This document shows positions 1-8,330 of a stretch of DNA of 64,000 nucleotides, piece by piece. Source of the DNA: Massilia sp. YIM B02763 (GTDB lineage Bacteria; Pseudomonadota; Gammaproteobacteria; Burkholderiales; Burkholderiaceae_D). Numbering within the stretch: the stretch's first letter is position 1; each line of letters starts with the position of its first letter. Below the pieces are notes generated by a model. That model had not been told where the DNA came from and did not search any database. It saw only the letters and a list, made by a program, of their open reading frames with translations. The position numbers and the translations under genes are program-made. The DNA lies in the NCBI RefSeq assembly GCF_030412015.1, contig NZ_JASNRD010000005.1:86279-150278 (forward strand), read 5' to 3'.

Positions 1-1219
1 TATGCAGCCCCGTATAGATGACAGGCTCGCTGTTGAAGTTGCGGCCGGGACGCCAGCGAATGTCCTGGCGGATGCACGTAAAGCGGTTTTCGTAATGCGA
101 GGGTGCACCAGGGCCGGCCTGGTAGTTATTCGATACCTTATGATTGGCGGACAGGATGAGGTAGAAGCGGTTCTCGATGCTGCCGCGCGGCTCGGCGTCG
201 TATCGATGCGAGCGCGCCTCGGCGCTGAAGTGGCCGCCTAGCTTGAAGGTGCGGCCGGGCAGCACGCACCGTTCGTTGCCAGCCGCCTCGAAATACTGCG
301 TGTCCCTGTCCGCTTCATCCATGCGCCGGCCCGCCAGCTGTACGCCATCGGTATGCAGGCGGAAACCATAGGCGCCGGTGTCCTCGTAGATCTCGTAAGG
401 GAAGACGTCACCTTGCTGGTTGAGCGAAGTGGCTTCGACGTGTTGCGCTCTAGGATTCTTGTAGTCGAACGAGGCGAGCGTGGTCTTGCCGGATCCGAGC
501 CGCCGGATTGCTGTCCACGTGTGGATGCCGTCGTCCTCGCGCGAGCCGCCCTTGTCGTGGAACGAAATCCAGTACGCTTCCTCGTCGATCGGCTTCGCCA
601 AAGAGCTATCGTCCGAGATCATGAGCTTGTGGCCGTCGAATTTGTGTTCGTACCAATAATGCAAGCCGAGCGCTTCCCAACGTCGGTGCAGGTGGTTGTA
701 GTCGGTCTCGTTGTACTGGTTCGCGACGGTAAGCTGTGGATCGTCGCCAGTCAGTTTCATGTCCCATTCGGCTTGGGAATAATGCTTGAGGGTTTCCTCA
801 GTGATCTTGAGCACGTTTTTATTGTGGAACGACCTACTATCCTTGCGGAGGCGGGCAAACGCAAGCCACGGTTCGAGCACCATTTGGTAAAAGGCGAAGC
901 CCCCATCGCTGCGCAGAAAACGGAACTCAGTGATGTAGCCGTTGAGATAGCGCAGCGATCCGTCCTCCCGCACCAGAGAGATAGTCACCATGCGGCCCAT
1001 CAGTTTCTTCAATGGGATACGCGGATCGTCTGACAGCACCTCGACGTCAAAGCGGAAACTGCGCGAGACTTCCTCATGAGCGTCCAGCTTGTTAGGCAGA
1101 AGGATCGCGGGTGGCCCGTCCTTGAATGGAAAGTCGAGCCGTATGAGCCGGTTGTGTTGAGATGCGCCGCTGAATGCAGACAGCGCGGCACCGATCGCAA
1201 TTACCTGGCTTTCGCCCAT
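1..1219 (-). CDS. vgrG: VgrG-type T6SS spike protein (5' part, runs off the left edge)
   Basis: Tip protein of a type VI secretion system, forming the trimeric spike that carries effectors out of the cell. About 406 N-terminal residues are present, read leftwards from an ATG whose GGAGG ribosome site lies at 1226-1230. The reading frame is open to the window edge. The gp27-like Rhs/VgrG domain is recognisable: VSRSFRFDVEVLSDD near residue 50, then KKLMGRMVTISL, FHNKNVLKITEETL and the family-typical QYNETDYNHLHRRWE. The gp5-like needle domain and any effector extension lie outside. No other T6SS structural gene is in the window, so this may be an orphan vgrG with its own effector and immunity genes to the left. 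GC is lower than in the core genes further right. Confidence 0.9.
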   Translation of the reverse strand, partial: MGESQVIAIGAALSAFSGASQHNRLIRLDFPFKDGPPAILLPNKLDAHEEVSRSFRFDVEVLSDDPRIPLKKLMGRMVTISLVREDGSLRYLNGYITEFRFLRSDGGFAFYQMVLEPWLAFARLRKDSRSFHNKNVLKITEETLKHYSQAEWDMKLTGDDPQLTVANQYNETDYNHLHRRWEALGLHYWYEHKFDGHKLMISDDSSLAKPIDEEAYWISFHDKGGSREDDGIHTWTAIRRLGSGKTTLASFDYKNPRAQHVEATSLNQQGDVFPYEIYEDTGAYGFRLHTDGVQLAGRRMDEADRDTQYFEAAGNERCVLPGRTFKLGGHFSAEARSHRYDAEPRGSIENRFYLILSANHKVSNNYQAGPGAPSHYENRFTCIRQDIRWRPGRNFNSEPVIYTGLH

Positions 1220-1444
1220 TGACTTCCTCCAAATCGCCACTTGGGCTGAGGGGCACGAAAAATGGTCAGCTGACACGTTACTCGCATGTTGCCAAGCGGA
1301 GCTTGCTAAGACTCAACACGTTTCTCTGCGCTAGGTCTAGAGTTTTTCTGACAGTCATCCTGAAAGGGATTGGTAATGCTGAAAAATCTGAAATGACAGG
1401 GGCAAGCGCGTGTTGAGAACACGACTGGCCGGCAGCCAGCGCCG

Positions 1445-2554
1445 ATGGACGGTTTCACCAACATCGGCCCGGCGCTGGTTTGTAGTGCCATGACGCGGTT
1501 TTGTGGCCGGCCTTACCCGGTACAGTTCCTGGCGCAGGGGGCACTCGATGCCTGGACGCGTGCACTTGGGAACACCGGGCTCCGGTTCGTCTGGAGGGAT
1601 CCCGGGACGCTGTGCTGGCAGATCAGGCAGGAAATCCTACGGCAGCTGGAAGGCATGCATCCGCTGTCTTCGGTCGCCGGGCAGATAAGCGCCGAGGATC
1701 GCCAACGGCTCGCGTTTCAGACTAGTACGAATCTCAAGTACCATTTGAGTGAGGGAACAGTGATCGAGGCAACGCCGGCGCTGGAGACGCTGCTGGCGAA
1801 TTCGGACGTCGATCTCAGTCTCCCGATGAGCATGGTCGCGCCGCCCTATCGAGCCCAGTACTTACGCTTCGGCGAAGTCGCTATGCGGTATCTGAAAGTG
1901 CCGGCCCCGCAGGCTGCTGACCACTTCTTCGACGGAGCGTTCTGCTTTCTGACCCGGCACCGCACGGCGAGCGATCCGGAGGGGAAATGCTGGACGCTGG
2001 AATTCGTCTTCATCAGTAAGCGCCAGGACCGCTACGGCGGCCATATATCGCTGCTCGGCGAAACCGATCGGGGAGACATCACGGTCGGCGAGTGGTTGGC
2101 CGAAATCCTCAGTGGCGTCACGGCAGCGGGCCAAAGCGAGATTCATCGATCAATGCACGCTGCGGTCAGCTATGTCGTACGAGTGTTCCTCTATATGGCA
2201 TTAAAGCAGGCACGTATAACGCCGCATCGGGAATACGATGAGGCGTTACGGCGCGCCGCTGGCTTGGGCGAGCGCAAGCGCGCCAAGTTGTTGCAAAGAT
2301 CGGCATCCCTCTACAACGGGATCGTTGTTGGTCCCGAGTCATTGCCGACCGGCCGCTTCGAAGGTGGAGCGGGGGGCGGCGTTGCTCCGCACTGGCGCCG
2401 TGGGCATTTCCGAATGCAGCCCTTTGGCGCCGCCAATCAGCAGCGCAAACTCATCTTTGTCGCGCCGGCCCTGATTCACGCAGAGCAGTTTCAGGAAAAT
2501 GTGCCAGCACCGAAATCGTACCGGGCAAGTGCCGCTGTCGTAAATGCGACCTGA
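1445..2554 (+). CDS. Hypothetical protein with C-terminal HWRRGHFR motif
   Basis: 369 residues, soluble, no signal peptide or membrane segment visible. The only striking feature is HWRRGHFRMQPFG at residues 316-328, followed by a basic then hydrophobic stretch (KLIFVAPALI). This His/Arg-rich signature recurs, as I remember it, in uncharacterised proteins carried by phages and plasmids. I do not assign a function. The start is uncertain: ATG at 1445 has no clear ribosome site, and an in-frame ATG at 1490 (MTRFCGRPYP) is an equally good start. The gene diverges from vgrG and converges on the HEPN-like gene. Its composition is intermediate between the core genome and the AT-richer operon next to it, consistent with an accessory gene. 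Confidence 0.55.
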   Translation: MDGFTNIGPALVCSAMTRFCGRPYPVQFLAQGALDAWTRALGNTGLRFVWRDPGTLCWQIRQEILRQLEGMHPLSSVAGQISAEDRQRLAFQTSTNLKYHLSEGTVIEATPALETLLANSDVDLSLPMSMVAPPYRAQYLRFGEVAMRYLKVPAPQAADHFFDGAFCFLTRHRTASDPEGKCWTLEFVFISKRQDRYGGHISLLGETDRGDITVGEWLAEILSGVTAAGQSEIHRSMHAAVSYVVRVFLYMALKQARITPHREYDEALRRAAGLGERKRAKLLQRSASLYNGIVVGPESLPTGRFEGGAGGGVAPHWRRGHFRMQPFGAANQQRKLIFVAPALIHAEQFQENVPAPKSYRASAAVVNAT

Positions 2555-2643
2555 TTAGCTCGGCACTGACGCTGCGCGTAGCAGGTCGTTACGTACTGGA
2601 CATTGGCTTTTGAATGTTACAAGCTAATCTTGATATCCTGTAA

Positions 2644-3198
2644 TCAGAAATCAAGGGTCGATAGCAAGCCTCGCTTAGCTTGAGGGAAGCTTCGCTTGAA
2701 CAGTACAGCGTAAAGATCATCCAAGCATTGTAGTTCGGCCTCGATGAATTGTCGGACGACTTTAGTCTGGATTGTCACATGCTTTTTTGGATGAACGAGT
2801 TTGTTGCGCAGGTCAATCCCGTGCAAGAGAATTGACCACCATGGCCTTGTCTTTGGTTGTTCATCAGGAGAGAAACGACAAAACAAGAAAAGCAACCGGT
2901 CTTCCAATCGAAACATTTTTAGGCGTTTGCTCACCACGAACCTACTGTCATCTAAGTTGACATCAGATTCCGTAAGTAGGCCGATGTCATGAGGTGATAG
3001 GCCGTCACGCAGCAACATTTCATCAGCAAGCGAATTAAGGTTTGCCTCCAATGCACTGAACGACAAAAGCAAGGCGGCATGGTTGAAAGCCTCAATCGCC
3101 GTCTTGTCTGACGCTTCTTCCGCCTTTTCTAAAAAGCGCTTGCCTTGCTCGAGCAGTGTATTTGAGAACGTATCAATGCTGATTTCTTGGTCGGTCAT
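2644..3198 (-). CDS. HEPN-like small protein, partner of the ParB-like protein
   Basis: 184 residues, mostly helical in appearance and cytoplasmic. R131-N-K-L-V-H136 matches the R-x4-H motif of HEPN-superfamily ribonucleases, and it sits in the second half of the protein as expected (LRNKLVHPKK). An N-terminal amphipathic helix region (residues 12-60) could form the rest of a HEPN bundle. The ATG overlaps the stop of the upstream ParB-like gene by 4 nt, so the two are translationally coupled. HEPN proteins commonly act as RNases in toxin-antitoxin and phage-defence systems; that role here is inference from one motif and context. Some HEPN-like proteins are non-catalytic. GC is clearly below that of the chromosomal genes to the right. 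Confidence 0.6.
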   Translation of the reverse strand: MTDQEISIDTFSNTLLEQGKRFLEKAEEASDKTAIEAFNHAALLLSFSALEANLNSLADEMLLRDGLSPHDIGLLTESDVNLDDSRFVVSKRLKMFRLEDRLLFLFCRFSPDEQPKTRPWWSILLHGIDLRNKLVHPKKHVTIQTKVVRQFIEAELQCLDDLYAVLFKRSFPQAKRGLLSTLDF

Positions 3199-4346
3199 CT
3201 CGACTCCTGGGCCTTCGTTACGTCAAGTTGCGCCTCTTTCGCGTGGTATTTCTTTATTGCGATCTCGATATTCTTTGCATTGATGCCATTGCCGTCCTCT
3301 GCTTGCAGATAAAACAGTTCGACTAAGCGTCCACGCTCTTTTGCATCTGTCCGATATCCTAATCCACGGTAATTCTCAGGGTCACTCTTATGCTTCCCCT
3401 TAGCAAGGAGTGCAGCGGCAAGCGGATCTTTTCCTGTGGTTGCTGCCAGCGCATAATGTCGCTTTAATCGAACCGGATTATTCGACAGTAGTCCGGCCAC
3501 GAAAGCCCAAGCGCGCAGCACTGCGAAATTTAGCGCTTTATTAGCAAAGTCCGCTTGAGTACTCTTCGTCTTCGATTGGCCCACCGATGGCTTAGCAAAG
3601 GCAGCTCGCTGCGCGGCAATCAAGCGGGCGAACTCGTTGCCTGCGATAGTCAAACCCAAGTCTTCCCAGATAGGCGGCGTGCGTGACCGCAACGCATCCC
3701 ACTCGGAGTCAACATCGCCTGATCTTGCAATTTTTGGAGTAGTATCGCTGAGGGCGAATTCTTTATTTGCGTAGCTCAAGCCCAAGAAGTAGTTCAAAAT
3801 AAAAGTCCTGGCATCGCGCACAGTAATTGGATTAGTGCGTTGCCGACGATCTGCGAAATCCACATTCTGTTGAAGTAAGCCGACCTTCTGACACCATTCC
3901 CTTAATTCCGGTCCCGCTAGTGTTTCCTGCATCCGGTCAAAAAGGTCAGTCGATACGGCGATATTAGTATTAGAGATTAGCTGCACATCGAGGCGCTGCT
4001 CACTGTCTAAACTAAAATACACCTTAAGACCATGGTATTCATCTACCTGACTTTCGAGCGCTTCTTTGATTGCTATATAACGGCGCTGACCGCCAATGAT
4101 CTTGATTGGGTGTGCCGCATCGTATGCGACGCTGTATTCTGAAACGATGTTGCTGAAAGTGCGTCTCGCTTTGGCGTCTTCGCGCATTTTTTCAAAAGCG
4201 ACGTGATCCTCTACTACGTCACGGTTTGCCCGATATTCTGGTTGTTCGTCTGGATCAATGGGAACATCAACGGTTGCTAATTCGATGAGCTTGCTCGCAC
4301 GCACATGACACTCGACAAATCTAGCGCCGGTTCGCAAATCAGACAT
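3195..4346 (-). CDS. ParB/Srx-fold domain protein
   Basis: About 383 residues from the ATG at 4346. The N-terminal third looks like a ParB N-terminal (nuclease-like) domain: IIGGQRRYIAIKEAL at residues 83-97 corresponds to the G-E-R-R box of ParB-type proteins, with a following segment that could complete the fold. The C-terminal two thirds are helical and not recognised. The frame stays open upstream to 4541, but residues beyond about 4440 are antisense to the neighbouring high-GC membrane gene. The start must therefore lie between 4346 and about 4440; no strong ribosome site decides it, and the ATG giving MSDLRTGARF is my choice. It overlaps the HEPN-like gene by 4 nt. A joint defence or toxin-antitoxin role is inferred, not shown. 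Confidence 0.65.
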   Translation of the reverse strand: MSDLRTGARFVECHVRASKLIELATVDVPIDPDEQPEYRANRDVVEDHVAFEKMREDAKARRTFSNIVSEYSVAYDAAHPIKIIGGQRRYIAIKEALESQVDEYHGLKVYFSLDSEQRLDVQLISNTNIAVSTDLFDRMQETLAGPELREWCQKVGLLQQNVDFADRRQRTNPITVRDARTFILNYFLGLSYANKEFALSDTTPKIARSGDVDSEWDALRSRTPPIWEDLGLTIAGNEFARLIAAQRAAFAKPSVGQSKTKSTQADFANKALNFAVLRAWAFVAGLLSNNPVRLKRHYALAATTGKDPLAAALLAKGKHKSDPENYRGLGYRTDAKERGRLVELFYLQAEDGNGINAKNIEIAIKKYHAKEAQLDVTKAQESR

Positions 4347-4377
4347 TACCAAGATCGTTTTTTCCACTGGCTCACAC

Positions 4378-5865
4378 GTGGCAGCAAAGTCCGCGACGAG
4401 ACCAGCTACGGTTTCATTCTCGTTGCTGTGTACAAATTTAATTTCGGCGATCTGGAACCTGACGACGGTCCAGCGCGATGCCCGCGCCATCAGGTTCCTG
4501 ACCGGATTCGCGCTGCTGGCCTTGAGCGCGCTGCCCATCATCGGCGGTATCTCCCTCTACCAGGACCACACGCTGCCGGTGCTGGTACTGCTGCGCGTGC
4601 TGCTCGCGATCGGCGGACTGTGGTTGGCGATCGCGTGGGTCTGGCTGTTCGTGCCATCGGCGGTCGTCATGAATTCCGCCGCCAACGCCAGGCTGCTGCC
4701 GCGCCAGCGCCGCCGTCTCGTGCAGATGGCGATCGGCGGCTGGTTCCTGGTCACGACGGCGTTCACCGTGGCGTCCGGCAAGTGGCCGGTCTTCGCGCTG
4801 GTCGGCAGCTATGTGCTCGGCTTTGCCCTGATGCGCGCCGGGAACATCCGCGCCGTCGCGCTGACCGTGCTGCCGGGCCTGTGGCCGGCGCTGTCGCGCC
4901 ACCTGCTGCCGGAACCGCTGGCGCAGGCCGTCTCCAGCGGGCCCGGACTGCTGCTCGCGACCGCCGCCTTCAGCGCCGCGGCGGTATGGATGCTGGCGCG
5001 CCTGTACCCGGCGGCCGGCGACCGTCACCTGGAGACGCGCGGCGAACGCGTCCGGCGCATGGAGCGCATGGCATCGAACGGCTGGGCCGCGGCGCACGAA
5101 TCCGAGGGTGTCATGACGACGCCTGGCCTCAAGGTCTACCGCGCCATCCTGCACCGCGACAGCCGTGCGCCGCGTGCCGGTGCGATGCTGATGCATGCAT
5201 TCGGACCGACCGGCCACTGGAGCGCGTGGATCACGACCATCGTCATACTGGTGGTGACGAGCCTGGTCGCCTGGCTCTTCGTTTCCTGGCGCAACGATGC
5301 CTCCACGCACGAATTCGTCAAGGGCTTCTCCTGGGGCGGCCTGGGCGGGCTGGCCTTCATGATCGCGTTCAGTACCGCGCACATACGCCAGCAGCTCGAC
5401 CGCACCCGCGACGAGCAGGCGCTGCTGCTGCTGACGCCGCGGGCTGGCGACAGGGCGCTGGTGAACCGGCGCCTGGGCACGACGATGCTCCGGGCCGCGT
5501 TGCTGCAGTGGATCGTGCTGACGGCCGTCGTACTGTGGATCAGCACGCTGTTCGGCGGTGCCGACCTCGTGCTGCGCGAGTTCGCGCTGTGCTGCCTGGG
5601 CGGGCAGATGGCCATGGCCTGCCTGTTCGGCGATTTTTCGCGCGCGCCGAAGATCGGCGTGGTGCGCGCCGTGCTGCTGGGTGTGCTCGCGCTGGTCGAG
5701 GCCGGCGTGGCCGCCGGCCTGGGCTGGCTGTCCGGCGCGCTGCTGCCGCACACCTGGTACTGGCTGATCGCGATCAGCCTGGCCGTCGGCGCGTTCCAGC
5801 TGCGCCATGGCTGGAGGACGCTGGTGACGGCGCCGGTGGCATTCCCAACGGGGAGGCTGGGCTAG
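4378..5865 (+). CDS. Multi-pass membrane protein, probably 5'-truncated at an island boundary
   Basis: Open frame of 495 residues from a GTG at 4378 that has no ribosome site. From about residue 25 (WNLTTVQRDARAIRF) it reads as a very high-GC membrane protein with roughly ten hydrophobic segments, at about residues 40-60, 66-92, 117-135, 138-172, 186-208 and five or more after 270, with a basic cytoplasmic stretch in the middle. The first ~25 codons come from the AT-richer DNA that belongs to the accessory region. I infer that the native start was lost at a junction near 4440 and that the gene is a remnant or is weakly expressed. I do not recognise the family. The LLLLTPRAGDRALVNRRL region is vaguely permease-like. 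Confidence 0.5.
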   Translation: MAAKSATRPATVSFSLLCTNLISAIWNLTTVQRDARAIRFLTGFALLALSALPIIGGISLYQDHTLPVLVLLRVLLAIGGLWLAIAWVWLFVPSAVVMNSAANARLLPRQRRRLVQMAIGGWFLVTTAFTVASGKWPVFALVGSYVLGFALMRAGNIRAVALTVLPGLWPALSRHLLPEPLAQAVSSGPGLLLATAAFSAAAVWMLARLYPAAGDRHLETRGERVRRMERMASNGWAAAHESEGVMTTPGLKVYRAILHRDSRAPRAGAMLMHAFGPTGHWSAWITTIVILVVTSLVAWLFVSWRNDASTHEFVKGFSWGGLGGLAFMIAFSTAHIRQQLDRTRDEQALLLLTPRAGDRALVNRRLGTTMLRAALLQWIVLTAVVLWISTLFGGADLVLREFALCCLGGQMAMACLFGDFSRAPKIGVVRAVLLGVLALVEAGVAAGLGWLSGALLPHTWYWLIAISLAVGAFQLRHGWRTLVTAPVAFPTGRLG

Positions 5866-5881
5866 GACGCGATCCTGCAGA

Positions 5882-5946
5882 GTGGGCACCATGTGCCAAC
5901 CGAGTGCCCGCGTCGCTTCTGCGCACGGTGGGCACGTGGTGCCCAC
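5882..5946. repeat. Intergenic inverted repeat (GTGGGCAC family)
   Basis: Arms of 20 nt at 5882-5901 and 5927-5946 match at 18 positions; each arm is itself nearly palindromic around GTGGGCAC/GTGCCCAC. The right arm runs into CCCTACG, the same flank seen after the repeat at 48910-48977. It lies between the 3' ends of the convergent membrane-protein and ggt genes and could fold as a terminator-like hairpin. Confidence 0.6.
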
Positions 5947-5956
5947 CCTACGTGAT

Positions 5957-7729
5957 TCAATGCGCCTTCTTCTGCACCAGCGCCGCGCCGATGCCATGGC
6001 GGCGGCTTTCGCTGACCGCCGTCACGGTGCCATCCCCGTTGAACACGATGGCATTGGCGGCGCCGATCTCTTCCGGTGCCGGCGTGGTCGCCCACTTGTG
6101 GCCGAATTTTTCCAGCGCCCGGGCCTGGGCGGTATCGGCGAAGCCCGGCTCGACCTCGGTCTCGCGGCCGTTCCTCTGCGACAGGCGCGGCGCGTCGATG
6201 GCCTGGTCCATGGGCATGCCGAGGTCCACGTGGTTGACGATGGTCTGCAGCACGGTGGTGATGATGGTGGCGCCGCCCGGGCTGCCGATGGTGAAGGCGG
6301 GCTTGCCGTCCTTGAAGGCGATGGTCGGCGCCATGCTGCTGCGCGGGCGCTTGCCCGCTTCGGGGATGTTCGGCGCGGGACCCGTGAAGTCGAAGTCCGT
6401 CATCTCGTTGTTGAGCAGGAAGCCGTAGCCCGGCACCACGATGCCGCTGCCGCCCCAGGACTCGATGGTGAACGTGTAGGCGACCACGTTGCCCTCCTTG
6501 TCGGAGACGGCCAGGTGGGTCGTGTGCGTGCCTTCCTTCTGGATCAGGTTGGCCTGCGGACGTAGCGGGAAGCTCTGGTCGTTCTCGTACAGGAACGGGT
6601 CGCCCGCCTGGACGGCACCGGCCGCCGCGCGGTCCTGGCGGATCAGCGAGCGGCGCTGGGCGGCGAACTGCTTCGACAGCAGGCCTTCGATGGGCGCGTC
6701 GACGTATTCCGGGTCGGCCAGGTAGGCGTTGCGGTCGGCAAACGCGAGGCGGCTCGCCTCCAGGTACAGGTGCTCGACCTGCTCGCGCGGCAGCGATTTC
6801 AGGTCGAAGCCCTCGAGGATGTTCAGCGCCTCGGCCACCGTGACGCCGCCGCTGCTGGGCAGGGGCATGCCGTACAGGTCGTAGCCGCGGTAGGTCGAGC
6901 GCACCGGCTGGCGGATGCGCGCCTCGTAGTTGGCCAGGTCCGCCAGGCTCATCGTGCCTGGGCGCACCTGCGCGTCGCCCGCCATCGGCGGACGGTTGAC
7001 GGCGGCCACGATCGCCTGGGCCATCGGGCCCGAATAGAACGCTTTATAGCCGCGCGCGGCGATGTCGCGATAGGCCTTGGCGAGGTCCGGGTTCTTGACC
7101 ACGGTGCCGGCCGGCAGCGCCTTGCCGTCCTTCAGGTAGAGGCGGCTGGTCGTGGAGAACTGCTGGAATTTTCTTTCATTCTCGGTGACCAGCTTGTTGA
7201 ACGTCGGGCTGACGGTGAAGCCCTTGGTGGCGACCCCGATCGCCGGCGCCAGCACCTGCTTGAACGACATGGTGCCGTAGCGTTCCAGCGCCTCGTGCCA
7301 GCCGCGCACGGTACCCGGCACGCCGACGGCGGCGCCGCTGGCGACGGCCGTGTCGAAGTCGACGGGCCGGCCGTTCTCGACGAACACCGAGGGGCTGAAC
7401 GAGGCCGGCGCCGTCTCGCGGTGGTCGATGGTGATCACGCGCTTGTCCTTGGCCAGGTAGATGACCATGAAGCCGCCGCCGCCGATGCCGCAGCTGAACG
7501 GATCCGTCACGCCCAGCGTGGCGGCGGCCGCCACGGCGGCATCGATGGCGTTGCCGCCCTTGTTGAGGATGGCCAGCGCCGATTCGGACGCCTTTTCACT
7601 GATGGTGGCGACGGCGCCGCCCGTGCCCGTCGCGACGGGCGACTTGGCGAGCGCGAGTGGCGGCGCGAGGACGATGGACAGGATCAGCCCGCAGGCGAGG
7701 GCGCGGGGCGCGCGGTTCGATATGGTCAT
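5957..7729 (-). CDS. ggt: Gamma-glutamyltransferase (gamma-glutamyltranspeptidase)
   Basis: Periplasmic Ntn-hydrolase that cleaves glutathione and other gamma-glutamyl compounds. The precursor is 590 residues, the usual family size. A signal peptide covers about residues 1-29 (hydrophobic core then LAPPLALAKS). DHRETAP at 102-108 is the conserved arginine loop binding the gamma-glutamyl carboxylate. T403 in GTHTTHLAVSD is the expected autoprocessing site and nucleophile, which would give a large subunit of about 370 residues and a small one of about 190. GSGIVVPGYGFLLNNEMTDF further on is also typical. Start ATG at 7729 lacks an obvious purine-rich ribosome site. The downstream gene in the same direction starts 34 nt upstream of it (lipoprotein), so co-transcription is possible. 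Confidence 0.95.
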   Translation of the reverse strand: MTISNRAPRALACGLILSIVLAPPLALAKSPVATGTGGAVATISEKASESALAILNKGGNAIDAAVAAAATLGVTDPFSCGIGGGGFMVIYLAKDKRVITIDHRETAPASFSPSVFVENGRPVDFDTAVASGAAVGVPGTVRGWHEALERYGTMSFKQVLAPAIGVATKGFTVSPTFNKLVTENERKFQQFSTTSRLYLKDGKALPAGTVVKNPDLAKAYRDIAARGYKAFYSGPMAQAIVAAVNRPPMAGDAQVRPGTMSLADLANYEARIRQPVRSTYRGYDLYGMPLPSSGGVTVAEALNILEGFDLKSLPREQVEHLYLEASRLAFADRNAYLADPEYVDAPIEGLLSKQFAAQRRSLIRQDRAAAGAVQAGDPFLYENDQSFPLRPQANLIQKEGTHTTHLAVSDKEGNVVAYTFTIESWGGSGIVVPGYGFLLNNEMTDFDFTGPAPNIPEAGKRPRSSMAPTIAFKDGKPAFTIGSPGGATIITTVLQTIVNHVDLGMPMDQAIDAPRLSQRNGRETEVEPGFADTAQARALEKFGHKWATTPAPEEIGAANAIVFNGDGTVTAVSESRRHGIGAALVQKKAH

Positions 7730-7763
7730 GAAAGGAAGGAAAAGTGGGTGATCGTCATGGCGC

Positions 7764-8171
7764 TCATGGTGGCGTGACCTTGAGCGTGACCGGCATGGCG
7801 TCGCTGGGCCGCATGGTGCCGACGGCGCGCGCGGGCGGGATCGTCGCCATGTCGAGCGCGATGGCGGCGCCGCGCAGGATGGGCGGCCTGGCCGAGGGCT
7901 GGTCCGGACCGAGCGTGATTTCCTGGACGCCGCCCGGACCGTCGATGATGAAGCGGAACACGAGCCGTCCGGCCCAGATGCACTGGGCGTTCGGCGGGCA
8001 GCGGCTGTCGCTGAAGCTGTCGTAGGTGACGGTGATGTCGCGCGCCAGCGTGGCGCTTTGCTGCGGCCTGAGCGGATAGCTGCCCGGCAGGACCGGCGCG
8101 GCCACGCAGCCGGCTAGCGCCGGCGCGAGGAGGAGGGCAAACAGGTGAGGCAGGTACCGCGACAGCATCAT
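7764..8171 (-). CDS. Small predicted lipoprotein
   Basis: 135 residues with a lipoprotein signal peptide: LLLAPALAGC at residues 13-22, with Cys22 as the lipidation site. The remaining ~110 residues form a beta-rich exported domain with two further cysteines in SRCPPNAQCIWAG, a spacing that suggests a disulphide. No function is recognised. It is encoded directly upstream of ggt on the same strand (34-nt gap), suggesting a shared transcript. Two adjacent ATG codons (8171 and 8168) could start it. Confidence 0.75.
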   Translation of the reverse strand: MMLSRYLPHLFALLLAPALAGCVAAPVLPGSYPLRPQQSATLARDITVTYDSFSDSRCPPNAQCIWAGRLVFRFIIDGPGGVQEITLGPDQPSARPPILRGAAIALDMATIPPARAVGTMRPSDAMPVTLKVTPP

Positions 8172-8238
8172 CGGGACATCCGGTTATTTGCGTTATGCCA
8201 ATAATAACAAATACGGATGCCCACGCTGATCCAATATC

Positions 8239-8322
8239 AAACCGGGGTCAGAGCCGGGGTCAGAGCCCGGTTTTGGGAAATTGCCAAAAATCGGGCTCTG
8301 ACCCCGGCTCTGACCCCGGTTT
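8239..8322. repeat. 31-bp perfect inverted repeat (GGGGTCAGAGCC family), copy 1
   Basis: Arms at 8239-8269 and 8292-8322 are exact reverse complements over 31 nt with a 22-nt AT-rich spacer. Each arm contains the unit CCGGGGTCAGAG twice in tandem. A second copy is at 41977-42074. It sits 8 nt past the stop of the MFS gene and upstream of the lipoprotein gene. The element looks like a short non-autonomous palindromic repeat of the REP/MITE kind; no transposase is present nearby. Confidence 0.85.
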
Positions 8323-8330
8323 AAGGGAGG

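Noticed and set aside
1..4440. Prophage or integrative element
   Set aside because: No integrase, capsid, tail or replication gene is visible apart from vgrG, which belongs to T6SS; the element class cannot be named.
4347..4541. Upstream extension of the ParB-like protein to an ATG at 4541
   Set aside because: The first ~34 codons are antisense to the high-GC membrane gene beyond the composition break, so the extension is chance.
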